DNA of 18,543 bases from CAZYWA01 sp964650975 [NCBI: uncultured bacterium]. Lineage in GTDB: Bacteria > JADJOY01. The DNA is taken from NCBI GenBank assembly GCA_964650975.1, contig CAZYWA010000104.1, positions 1 to 18,543 on the forward strand, in the 5' to 3' direction. The notes under the pieces are model-generated. The model was not told the DNA's origin and did no database searches. It saw only the letters and a program-made list of their open reading frames with translations. Both the position numbers and the translations under genes were made by a program. Positions 8,521 to 17,498 of the stretch are shown piece by piece. Each line of letters begins with the position of its first letter. Positions within the stretch are counted from its first letter, which is position 1.

Positions 8521-10065
8521 ATGAATCGACCTTCTTCTCTCGCCTCCTTCACGTCCGCGCGTCGCGTGCTCGATCGGGCGGTGCGACTCGTCGCGGCACT
8601 GGCCGTGCTGGCGACGGCCACCGCGTGTCCGCCCCAACCGCCGACGCCTCCCGCACCCGCGGCGATCACGCCAGGCCCGCCGCCGGCCGCGGTCACGCCG
8701 CGGCCCGAGCCGCTCGCCGTGAAGGAAGAGCACCTCAAGATGGGGCGCTTCGGCCTCGGCACGTATCTGCAGCCCGCGCACATGAACGGCACGATCGTGC
8801 TGGTGCTCTCGGGACTCGACGGATTCCGCGGCGAGGCCGGCGTGATCGCGCGGGCGCTCGCCGAGCGCGGCGCCCTGGTGGCCGAGCTCGATCTCACGAC
8901 CTACCTGCAGCGCATGAAGACCGGCGCCCAGGACGAGTGCTCGTGGCCCACCATCGATTTCCAGACCGTCACCAAGCACATGGGGAAAGGCGCCGGGCTG
9001 CCGCACTTCGTGGCGCCGGTTCTGGTCGGCTATCGCGAGGGCGCGTCGCTCGCCCTCACCACCGCGGCGCAGGCGCAGCCCGACATGTTCCGCGGCGTCG
9101 TGACCGTGGGCTTCTGTCCCGATCTCGATCTGCCGCGCCCGCCGTGCGCGGGCACCGTGGGGCTCGGATGGCAGCCCGCGTCGGCGCACCGGATGGGGCG
9201 GATCACGCCGCCGTCGCAGATGCCCGTGCCGTGGGTGGCGCTCGAGGATCGCGCGCGGCCGCTCTGCGGCTCGACCGACGCCGAGACCTTCGTGTCGAAG
9301 ACGCCGGGTGCCACGATCGAGTGGCTCGCGGCCAACGCCGCCACCGGCAGCGCGCTCACGGCGTCGGTGGTGGCGGACGTCGAGAAGCTCATGCCCGCGG
9401 CGCCCGCGCCGCCGACGGCGCCGCCCACCGGCGCCGATCGGATCGCCGAGCTGCCGCTCACGGAAATGCCCGCCACCGGCGGGTCGAGCGACACGGTGGC
9501 GGTCTTCGTGTCCGGCGACGGCGGCTGGGCGAGCCTCGACGAGCAGCTGAGCGAGTACCTGAACGAGCACGGCGTCCCGGTCGTGGGGCTCTCCTCGGTG
9601 CGCTATTTCTGGGACAAGCACGAGCCCGACGGTGTCGCGCACGACCTCGAGCTCATCAGTCGTCACTACCTCGAGAAGTGGGGAAAGCAGCGGTTGCTGT
9701 GGATCGGCTACTCGGCGGGCGCCGACGTGCTGGGCTACGTGTCCGCGCGGATGCCGGCCGATCTGCTGGCGAAGACGCGAGCGGTGGCGCTCGTCGGCCC
9801 GGAGACCAACGTGGAATTCGAGTTCCACGTCACCGACTGGATCCCGACCACGCGCCACAACGTGACCGGCCTGCCGATCCTGCCCGAGCTCATGAAGCTA
9901 CGCGGGCCGCGGGTGCTGTGCGTCGAGGGTGAGGACGAAGCGGCCTCGCTCTGTCCGCAGATCCCGGCCGATCACGCCACGATCGTGAGCTTCCCTGGCG
10001 GCCACCACTTCGGCGGCGATTACCACGCCATCGGCAAGGCGATCCTCGACGCGACGCCCAAGTGA
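8521..10065 (+). CDS. AcvB/VirJ-family lipoprotein hydrolase, copy 2
   Basis: Second AcvB/VirJ-family protein, 514 residues, divergent from mprF with about 195 bases between starts. The N-terminus LVAALAVLATATAC fits a lipoprotein signal (Cys near residue 36). A Pro-rich linker (PPQPPTPPAPAA) follows, as would suit an enzyme tethered to a membrane. The catalytic C-terminal domain carries VSGDGGW, SSVRYFW, the elbow GYSAG (Ser about 398), HVTDWIP and GGHHFGGDY (His about 495-496). The N-terminal domain has the family pattern (VTVGFCPDLDLPRPPC) but its elbow reads GYREG, with Arg in place of Ser, so it is probably non-catalytic. The likely role is hydrolysis of aminoacyl-phosphatidylglycerol at the periplasmic face. 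There is no clear ribosome site; an in-frame ATG at 8491 is an alternative start. No T-DNA or type IV secretion genes are near, so a VirJ-like secretion role is not supported. Confidence 0.9.
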   Translation: MNRPSSLASFTSARRVLDRAVRLVAALAVLATATACPPQPPTPPAPAAITPGPPPAAVTPRPEPLAVKEEHLKMGRFGLGTYLQPAHMNGTIVLVLSGLDGFRGEAGVIARALAERGALVAELDLTTYLQRMKTGAQDECSWPTIDFQTVTKHMGKGAGLPHFVAPVLVGYREGASLALTTAAQAQPDMFRGVVTVGFCPDLDLPRPPCAGTVGLGWQPASAHRMGRITPPSQMPVPWVALEDRARPLCGSTDAETFVSKTPGATIEWLAANAATGSALTASVVADVEKLMPAAPAPPTAPPTGADRIAELPLTEMPATGGSSDTVAVFVSGDGGWASLDEQLSEYLNEHGVPVVGLSSVRYFWDKHEPDGVAHDLELISRHYLEKWGKQRLLWIGYSAGADVLGYVSARMPADLLAKTRAVALVGPETNVEFEFHVTDWIPTTRHNVTGLPILPELMKLRGPRVLCVEGEDEAASLCPQIPADHATIVSFPGGHHFGGDYHAIGKAILDATPK

Positions 10066-10184
10066 CGTCGCGCGCCGGGATCGGTCGCACAACTTCCTTA
10101 CAGTCGCTTTGAACACTCGCGGATCCGTCGCGGTGGGTGCTGTCTGACCATTCTGCCGGGATTTGGCGCACCAGTGCGGCGTTC

Positions 10185-10206
10185 GCGCTCGTCTTTTCGT
10201 GAGCGC
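10185..10206. repeat. Inverted repeat upstream of the hemerythrin promoter
   Basis: GCGCTC and GAGCGC flank a 10-base spacer (GTCTTTTCGT), about 20 bases upstream of the -24 element of the sigma-54-type promoter. It could be an activator or repressor half-site pair, or a 3' hairpin for the AcvB-like gene ending at 10065. A six-base palindrome may also be chance. Confidence 0.3.
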
Positions 10207-10224
10207 CCGGTTGGCTCGACTCTC

Positions 10225-10240
10225 TGGCACGGTCGTTGCT
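10225..10240 (+). promoter_or_regulatory. Sigma-54 (RpoN) promoter, exact consensus match
   Basis: TGGCACGGTCGTTGCT matches the sigma-54 consensus TGGCACGNNNNTTGCW at every defined position, with the invariant GG (10226-10227) and GC (10238-10239) correctly spaced. The expected transcription start is about 12 bases past the GC, near 10250-10252, right at the ATG of the hemerythrin gene at 10253. Confidence 0.75.
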
Positions 10241-10252
10241 TGATCTGACGCC

Positions 10253-10930
10253 ATGGACATCATTGGATTACTCAAACGCGATCACCGAAACGTCAAGGGA
10301 CTCTTTCAGGAATTCGAAAAAGGAAGCGGCAAGGTTCAAAAGCAGAAGATTGCCGAGCGCATCATCGAGGAGCTCTCGTTGCATGCCTCGATCGAGGAGC
10401 AGCTCGTTTACCCGCTGTTGCGCGCCAGAGACACGAAGTCGAAGGACCGCGTGCTCGAGGCGCTGGAAGAGCACCACCTGGCCAAGACCACGCTCGCCGA
10501 GCTCGACGCGATGACGACGGCCGACGAGCGCTACGACGCGAAGATGACGGTTCTCGCCGAGTCGATTCGCCATCACATCGAGGAAGAGGAATCGCAGGTC
10601 CTGCCGCGGTTTCAGCGCGCAACGACCGAGGAAGAGCGCAAGCAGCTCGCCGACGCGGTGCCGCACCTGAAAGAGATGGCCCCCAACCATCCCCATCCCA
10701 TGGCACCCGATGCGCCTCCGGGCAATGCGGTGGCGGGCCTGCTCGCGAAGATCCTCGACGTGGGCAAGGACGCCTCGCGCCTGATCATGGGCTCGACGAA
10801 AGGGAAGGCCCGACAGGCGGTGAAGGCGTCGCGTCGTCGCGCCGAGAGCGGAAAGAGCAGCGGGCGCGGGCGTCGCCTCCATGGTAAGCCGCGGCCGGTT
10901 CGCGTGGTGGGAACGTCGATCGTCGCGTAA
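10253..10930 (+). CDS. Hemerythrin-like HHE-domain protein with basic tail
   Basis: 225-residue cytoplasmic protein with an N-terminal four-helix hemerythrin HHE domain (about residues 1-120), expected to hold a di-iron centre that senses or buffers oxygen, NO or peroxide, or handles iron. Probable ligands are His11 (KRDHRNV), His44 and Glu48 (LHASIEEQLVYP), His74 or 75 (EEHHLAK), and His108 and Glu112 (RHHIEEEESQVLPRF), so the set looks complete. Residues 140-160 form a Pro/His-rich linker. The last 45 residues are strongly basic (KGKARQAVKASRRRAESGK and GRGRR), resembling nucleic-acid-binding tails. The start is fixed by the conserved MDIIGLLKRDH opening. No Shine-Dalgarno precedes it, and a perfect sigma-54 promoter ends 12 bases upstream, suggesting a leaderless or near-leaderless mRNA. 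Confidence 0.92.
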   Translation: MDIIGLLKRDHRNVKGLFQEFEKGSGKVQKQKIAERIIEELSLHASIEEQLVYPLLRARDTKSKDRVLEALEEHHLAKTTLAELDAMTTADERYDAKMTVLAESIRHHIEEEESQVLPRFQRATTEEERKQLADAVPHLKEMAPNHPHPMAPDAPPGNAVAGLLAKILDVGKDASRLIMGSTKGKARQAVKASRRRAESGKSSGRGRRLHGKPRPVRVVGTSIVA

Positions 10931-11016
10931 CGGAGTGCTTCACCGAGATTCGGGTTTCGCGAATTCGATCGCGTCGAGGATCGCGCTCCTGTACGCTTTC
11001 TTGCACGATGTTGAAC

Positions 11017-11042
11017 GCGGGCTGCCCGGCCGGGTGGCCCGC
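11017..11042. repeat. GC-rich inverted repeat between hemerythrin and kinase genes
   Basis: GCGGGC and GCCCGC enclose GCCCGG/CCGGGT, giving a near-perfect 26-base palindrome. There is no T-run on either side. It may act as a 3' hairpin for the hemerythrin transcript, but GC-rich DNA produces such palindromes often. Confidence 0.25.
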
Positions 11043-11108
11043 CTGTCTCCGCTGCCGGCGGCTGCTCCACTGCGGCGTGTGTTCGCCTAGCCAGCGGTGA
11101 GGTTGTCG

Positions 11109-11124
11109 CGGCACGACGCTTGCT
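11109..11124 (+). promoter_or_regulatory. Sigma-54 (RpoN) promoter, one mismatch
   Basis: CGGCACGACGCTTGCT differs from TGGCACGNNNNTTGCW only in the first base. The GG at 11110-11111 and GC at 11122-11123 have the required spacing. The predicted transcription start near 11135 leaves a leader of about 79 bases, including GGAG at 11205-11208, before the kinase ATG at 11214. Confidence 0.65.
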
Positions 11125-11213
11125 CTATCCGTGGGAAGCCACGAGCCCGGCGGCCGAGTCCGCCGCGGAGCGGACCGACACCATCCTCGGAGCGCTCGAC
11201 CTGTGGAGATGCA

Positions 11214-12364
11214 ATGCGATTGGCCGAGTTCATCGTGCGGGACATGGAAGGCATTCTGCAGGAATGGGAAGCGTTCGCGGCGACTCTCCCGGCTGCAGGG
11301 AACATGACGTCGCTGCACTTGCGGGATCACGCCAAAGGTATTCTGGAGGCCGTAGCGAGGGATCTGACGACTTTTCAAGGGCTCGAAGCTCAGGTCCGCA
11401 AATCTCACGGCGAAGCCCGAGTGCCGCTCGATGCCGGGCAGACGGCGTCGCAGACACACGCCTTCCTGCGAGCACGCAGCGGCTTCGACATCAACCAGTT
11501 GCTCGCCGAATATCGTGCCCTGCGCGCCAGCGTGCTTCGCCGGTGGATCGCCGCCAGCGAACCGGCGACGTCGGCCAGCAGGATCTGGTTCGCTTCAACG
11601 AGGCGATCGACCAGGCCGTGGCTGAATCGACCAAATCGTTCAGCACGCAGATGGAGCAGATGCGCAACTTGTTCCTGGGGGTGCTCGGGCACGACATGCG
11701 CAACCCGCTGAACAGCATCTTGATGACCGCCTCGCACTTGGCCGTGCTGAACGCCGGCGCCGAAGTCACCAAAGCCGCCTCCCGGCTGACGCAAAGCGGC
11801 GCATCCATGAAGGCGCTACTGGACGATCTCACCGATTTCAACCGGACGAAGCTGGGATTCGGCATCGACATCCAGCCGGCCCGGATCGACTTGGCGGGGC
11901 CTTGCGCCGATGAGATCGAGCAGTTGCGAGGGGCTCATCCCACGCGTCGGATCGAGCTGAAGGTCACCGGGGATCTGCGGGGTTGCTGGGATGGCTCGCG
12001 CTTGCAGCAGTTGATGAGGAATCTGGTGCTCAATGCGTTGACTCACGGTGCGCCGGACGCCGGGGTTCGCGTGGATCTGATCGGTCAGAAAGCCGAGATC
12101 CGGATCGATGTTCGAAGTGCCGACAAACCGGGCTCGGTCGCGGTCTCCGATGACGTCTTCGAGCCGCTCATGAGAGGTCCGGCAACGAATCCCGGCAGTG
12201 GACTGGGTCTGGGACTTTACATCGTGCGCGAAGTGGCGCGAGCGCACGGTGGCAACGTGAGCCTGGATTCCCGAGACGGTGAGACCGTCTTCTCGGTGCA
12301 GCTACCCCGGCGCGACGAAGAGCCGGCAGCTCGCCCCGTGTCTTCGATGATGGCGCAGGCCTGA
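11214..12364 (+). CDS. RsbRD-type sensor histidine kinase, apparent frameshift
   Basis: Soluble sensor kinase split over two frames. The ATG at 11214 has GGAG five bases upstream. Residues 1-120 or so (MRLAEFIVRDMEGILQEWEA to LLAEYRALRASVLRRW) match the RsbRD N-terminal type domain found on many proteobacterial kinases. At about 11577-11581 the frame must shift; adding one base joins PATSAS to QDLVRFNEAIDQAVAEST, the expected linker. Then come the dimerisation/phosphoacceptor helix with FLGVLGHDMRNPLNSI (H-box) and the ATPase domain with LVLNALTHG (N-box) and GSGLGLGLYIVREVARAHGG (G2). The usual DxGxG of the G1 box is weak (SADKPGSV). No membrane helix, so an internal signal is likely. No partner regulator is adjacent. 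Either the gene is a recent pseudogene or the base was lost in assembly. It is preceded by a sigma-54-type promoter. Confidence 0.85.
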
Positions 12365-12394
12365 TTCGGTTTCGCCGCCAGCGCGGAGGCTACG

Positions 12395-12420
12395 GACGGG
12401 CGGTCGCGCTCCCCCCCGTC
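12395..12420. terminator. Possible hairpin between convergent genes
   Basis: GACGGG and CCCGTC pair around a 14-base loop in the 94-base gap between the kinase stop (12364) and the convergent gene ending at 12459. The stem is short and no U-tract follows, so this is a weak call based mostly on position. Confidence 0.22.
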
Positions 12421-12458
12421 TCAGGACGGCGAGGAGCGCTGGCCCGCTCGCTACTCGC

Positions 12459-12863
12459 TTACTTGCCCTGGTATTCCCAGCCGCGCCTCACGCCTCCGCG
12501 CGCGGTCTCCCAGTCGTCTCCCTTCCAGCTCTTCCGGAGCTCGGTCTCGACGTCGGTCGACCACGGCGCAGTCCCTTTGCCGAAGTGCTGGCGGGCGCCC
12601 ACGCCGTAGCGCGCGGCCGCCGAGTCTTCGTCGAAGGTGCGCGCCGTGTGATGCGGGATCGGGCTCGTCCCAGCCGCCTGCTTCACCGTGTCGCCGGCGT
12701 CTTGGCCGAGCTCCTTCGCGGTCTTCGATCCCATGTCGTGCTTGGTCTGCTCCCAGTCCCGCCGCAGCGCTTCCTTGGTCCGGTCCCAGGCGGAATCGTA
12801 CTCCGGCTTCCACCATGCTGGGTTGGTGTTGGTACTGGTGTTGGTATTGGTGTTGGTATTCAT
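12459..12863 (-). CDS. Small Trp-rich stress-type protein with Asn-Thr repeat start
   Basis: 134-residue soluble protein. GGAG six bases before the ATG at 12863 sets the start. After an N-terminal Asn-Thr run (NTNTNTNTSTNTN) comes a conserved-looking core: AWWKPEYDSAWDRTKEALRR, DWEQTKHDMG, DAGDTVKQAAG, AARYGVGARQHFG, and the C-terminal WETARGGVRRGWEYQGK. From memory, unnamed bacterial proteins with WExxKxxVRRGY-type C-termini and WDRVKEALRRDWEQTKHD-like openings form a family often found near general-stress genes; no biochemical function is known to me. There is no signal peptide, membrane helix or catalytic motif. The core is likely helical and amphipathic. It lies 122 bases downstream of the catalase stop on the same strand and may be partly co-transcribed with it. 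The repeat-coded start is unusual. Confidence 0.75.
   Translation of the reverse strand: MNTNTNTNTSTNTNPAWWKPEYDSAWDRTKEALRRDWEQTKHDMGSKTAKELGQDAGDTVKQAAGTSPIPHHTARTFDEDSAAARYGVGARQHFGKGTAPWSTDVETELRKSWKGDDWETARGGVRRGWEYQGK
12822..12860. repeat. Hexanucleotide tandem repeat coding Asn-Thr
   Basis: Six and a half copies of a 6-base unit, mostly GTTGGT with variants ACTGGT and ATTGGT, immediately inside the start codon of the gene at 12863. On the coding strand it reads AAYACC units and gives alternating Asn and Thr. Unit-length changes keep the frame, so it would vary N-terminal length rather than switch expression. Confidence 0.9.
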
Positions 12864-12985
12864 CAGGATCTCCAGGTCTTCACGTCGAGAAGCGGCGTCG
12901 CCCCATGCGGTGCCGAGCCATCTGAGTTTCTGAAGGACGTCGAGCGTTCGCTGCGCCCGCCGTCGTCATCATCGGTTCAATCGAT

Positions 12986-15457
<2,472 letters not shown>

Positions 15458-15565
15458 GATGTTCACCGGATCCGATCGTGCTCGCGTGGGAGCGGAAAGG
15501 GTCGATCACCAAACTGGGTGGCGCATGCGGCGTCGCGCGCGCGGCGCGGACGGCTGAGCCGCCGT

Positions 15566-15579
15566 CGCTCGCGAGAGCG
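15566..15579. terminator. Small GNRA-loop hairpin after the OmpA-like gene
   Basis: CGCTC-GCGA-GAGCG forms a five-pair hairpin about 90 bases beyond the minus-strand stop at 15669, upstream of katE. No U-tract, so a weak candidate for ending the DUF4398/OmpA transcript. Confidence 0.22.
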
Positions 15580-15668
15580 CCCGCTTCTTCGTAGAGCGGC
15601 TCGACCGAGAAGGCGTGCGAATCGACGACGCGCGCGAACCCTTCTCGACGACTCGTGCCGCGCTTGAG

Positions 15669-16583
15669 TCAGTTGGTGCGCGCTGTGGGCAGCCCAGCCT
15701 GGCTGACCGACGAGCTCGTGCTCCGCGCGGTCGGCGTGTTCGAGATGATGATCTCCACACGCCGGTTGAGCTGACGTCCCGCGGCCGTGTCGTTGGTGGC
15801 AATTGGACGGTCGAAGGCGAGGCCGCGCGTCTCGATCCGGTTCTGCGCGACTCCCCGGCCCAGGAGGAACGACGCGACGGCGCTGGCACGTTCCTGGGAA
15901 AGGTCTTCGTTGTGCTCTCGCGAGCCGGTGTTGTCGGTGTGACCCTCGATCTGGACCGTTCGCTCGGGATTCTGAGCGAGGAACGCCACCAATTTTTCGA
16001 GACTGGCTTGCGCACCGGGCTTGAGCGAAGCGCGATCGACGTCGAAGAGCACGTCACCGAGCGTGAGGACGAGGCCGCGGTCGGTTTCGCGCGCTTGCAG
16101 CTCCGAGAGCTGCGCCTGGAGCGCGCGCGTACGGGCCTCTAGATCCTGCGCGCGCGAGCGCTCCGCCGCCGCCGAATCCTGCGCCGCGCGCGCCGCACCC
16201 TGAGCCTCACGCATCGCGGAGTCCCGCGAAGCAAGCTCGATCTCGTGACGCTGCGCCGAGAGCTGGGTCACCTCGTCCGTGGCGCTGCGCTCGTTGGCCC
16301 GGGCTTCGGCGACGTCGATACGCCGGCTCGCCAGGTAGCGCAGATGGTCGATCTCGCCCTTGTCGGCGTCCGAGTTGACGGCGCCCGCCATCCGGTCGAT
16401 CGCGACCCGCGCGTCGTCGGAAGCAACGGGAGCGAGCTGGTCGAGGTGAGCACGCTCACCCTCGTACCGGGAGCGAAGCTGCTGCAGGTCCGGGTTCTGC
16501 TTGGTCGCGCAGGCCGACGCGGCGACCAGGGTGGATAACGCCGCGAGCGACAGGAACCGTCCCGAACGCTTTCGTGAGCTCAT
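15669..16583 (-). CDS. OmpA-family lipoprotein with DUF4398-like N-terminus
   Basis: 304-residue envelope protein. The ATG at 16583 with GGAG eight bases upstream gives a signal peptide (MSSRKRSGRFLSLAALSTLV) ending at SACA, a lipoprotein cleavage site (Cys about 25). Residues 30-110 resemble the DUF4398 helical domain (LRSRYEGERAHLDQLAP, HLRYLASRRIDVAEARANE). A long Ala/Arg/Glu-rich coiled coil runs to about 185. The C-terminal OmpA/Pal-type peptidoglycan-binding domain shows LGDVLFDVDRASLKPGA, VQIEGHTDNTGSREHNEDLS, LSQERASAVASFLLGRGV and QLNRRVEIII. The Asp and Arg positions expected to hold diaminopimelate are present. It should link the outer membrane to peptidoglycan. It starts 22 bases after the stop of the DUF4398 lipoprotein gene, so the two form an operon. 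Confidence 0.93.
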   Translation of the reverse strand: MSSRKRSGRFLSLAALSTLVAASACATKQNPDLQQLRSRYEGERAHLDQLAPVASDDARVAIDRMAGAVNSDADKGEIDHLRYLASRRIDVAEARANERSATDEVTQLSAQRHEIELASRDSAMREAQGAARAAQDSAAAERSRAQDLEARTRALQAQLSELQARETDRGLVLTLGDVLFDVDRASLKPGAQASLEKLVAFLAQNPERTVQIEGHTDNTGSREHNEDLSQERASAVASFLLGRGVAQNRIETRGLAFDRPIATNDTAAGRQLNRRVEIIISNTPTARSTSSSVSQAGLPTARTN

Positions 16584-16605
16584 GATCGATTCTCCGAGGT
16601 GGCCC

Positions 16606-17103
16606 TCAGCGGCCGGGTATGGCAGGTGAATCAGCGGGCGACGCAAGCGGCGCCGTAGAGGTGGACGACGGTAACGGAGCGGCCGCCGGAATGCCGGGCG
16701 AGGCACCGGTGTCGGGCTGCGCAGGCACCGGCCCGGCGCGGCGCAGCGCGTCGATCGTGATGCGGAGCTCGTCGGCGCTGTGCCGAGCGGCCGCCGCACG
16801 CGATTGCGCGTCCGCCAGGTCTGCGTCGGCTAGTGCCTCCTCCGCGAGTCGGCGGGCGTTGGTGTGCCGGTCATCCGTGCTCTTGTGCGAGTCGTCCACG
16901 ACCTGATTCGCGCTGCCCAGCTTGTCGCGCGCATTCTTGAGCGGCAGCGGCGCCTGGCTCGCGGCCTGCGACTCATCCGCCTTCGCAACCGCGGTCGATG
17001 CGGCCGCCAGCTCCGCGGTGGGCCGCTTGACGCTGCTGCATCCGAGAACCGTGAAGGTGCACGCTGCAAGAGCGCAAGGGATCCACGAGCGCGAAGTCTC
17101 CAT
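16606..17103 (-). CDS. DUF4398-type lipoprotein
   Basis: 165-residue predicted lipoprotein. The ATG at 17103 with GGAG six bases upstream starts the signal METSRSWIPCALAACTFTV with lipobox VLGC (Cys about 22). The mature part is an Ala/Asp-rich helical hairpin: PTAELAAASTAVAKADES, PLPLKNARDKLGSANQVVDD and NARRLAEEALADADLADAQS, the pattern of DUF4398 proteins, which often sit beside OmpA-like proteins. The tail is Pro/Ser/Ala-rich and probably disordered. Function is unknown; with the downstream OmpA-like gene it probably supports the envelope under stress. It is the first gene of the pair, and a -24/-12-like promoter lies about 70 bases upstream of its start. Confidence 0.85.
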   Translation of the reverse strand: METSRSWIPCALAACTFTVLGCSSVKRPTAELAAASTAVAKADESQAASQAPLPLKNARDKLGSANQVVDDSHKSTDDRHTNARRLAEEALADADLADAQSRAAAARHSADELRITIDALRRAGPVPAQPDTGASPGIPAAAPLPSSTSTAPLASPADSPAIPGR

Positions 17104-17172
17104 GTTTGTCTCCACGAGCCGGTCCGTCCGACCGCCGACGAACAGCTGAAATCTCAGTGCGGCACGAGTGAG

Positions 17173-17188
17173 TGCGAACCGCATGCCA
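17173..17188 (-). promoter_or_regulatory. Sigma-54-like promoter of the DUF4398/OmpA operon
   Basis: On the minus strand TGGCATGCGGTTCGCA matches TGGCACGNNNNTTGCW with two mismatches and keeps the invariant GG and GC at correct spacing. The predicted transcription start near 17162 gives a leader of about 58 bases before the ATG at 17103, with a normal ribosome site. Confidence 0.45.
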
Positions 17189-17228
17189 TCTGTCTCGTCT
17201 GCGTATTCCGACCTGTCGTGTTTTGACT

Positions 17229-17285
17229 CGCGAAGCGAAAGCCGCCACGGCGCCCGTGTTCTTGCCAGGTCGTCGCGCGAAGCGA
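17229..17285. repeat. Direct repeat upstream of the DUF4398/OmpA promoter
   Basis: CGCGAAGCGAAAG at 17229 and CGCGAAGCGAGAG at 17276 agree in 12 of 13 bases, 47 bases apart. Relative to the minus-strand -24/-12 site they lie about 40-100 bases upstream, near where enhancer-binding proteins bind. The binding role is inference. Confidence 0.4.
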
Positions 17286-17465
17286 GAGGTCGGGCGGCTG
17301 GGCGTCACGCGGGCCGGAGCGGACGCGCCCACGATGTCTTGCGCGGATTGTACAAAGGCCGCCGATCCGTACCGAGGTCCGAGCAGGGAGACGCGGGGAG
17401 TCGCTCAGATGTGCATCGCCATGGTCGCCCCGGCCTTCGCTGCGGATCGACGCCCGTCACCGTCG

Positions 17466-17481
17466 CGGCTACCGGTTTGCA
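17466..17481 (+). promoter_or_regulatory. Weak -24/-12-like site before the receiver gene
   Basis: CGGCTACCGGTTTGCA keeps GG-N10-GC and a good -12 box (TTTGCA) but has four mismatches to consensus in the -24 box. The predicted start near 17492 would leave only about 7 bases before the ATG at 17499. Could easily be chance. Confidence 0.2.
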
Positions 17482-17498
17482 GAGACCAGCTTCTCGCC

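Larger units (their letters stand above)
17104..17498. other. Divergent intergenic region, DUF4398 operon and receiver gene
   Basis: 395 bases between divergent starts. No credible gene is seen; an open plus-strand frame through it lacks family features. It holds a minus-strand sigma-54-like site (17173-17188), a 13-base direct repeat (17229 and 17276) and a weaker plus-strand -24/-12-like site (17466-17481). Confidence 0.6.

Noticed and set aside
8521-10065. VirJ as part of a type IV secretion or T-DNA transfer locus
   Set aside because: No vir, tra or other secretion gene is in the window, and the mprF neighbour supports the lipid-hydrolase reading instead.
12905-12920. RpoN-like site (minus strand) before the Trp-rich stress gene
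   Set aside because: TGGCTCGGCACCGCAT has GG and GC one base too close; RpoN is strict about this spacing.
17172-17498. N-terminal extension of the receiver (in-frame upstream ATG)
   Set aside because: The extra 109 residues show no family features, and the canonical receiver start MPAILLIDDDD fits the ATG at 17499.
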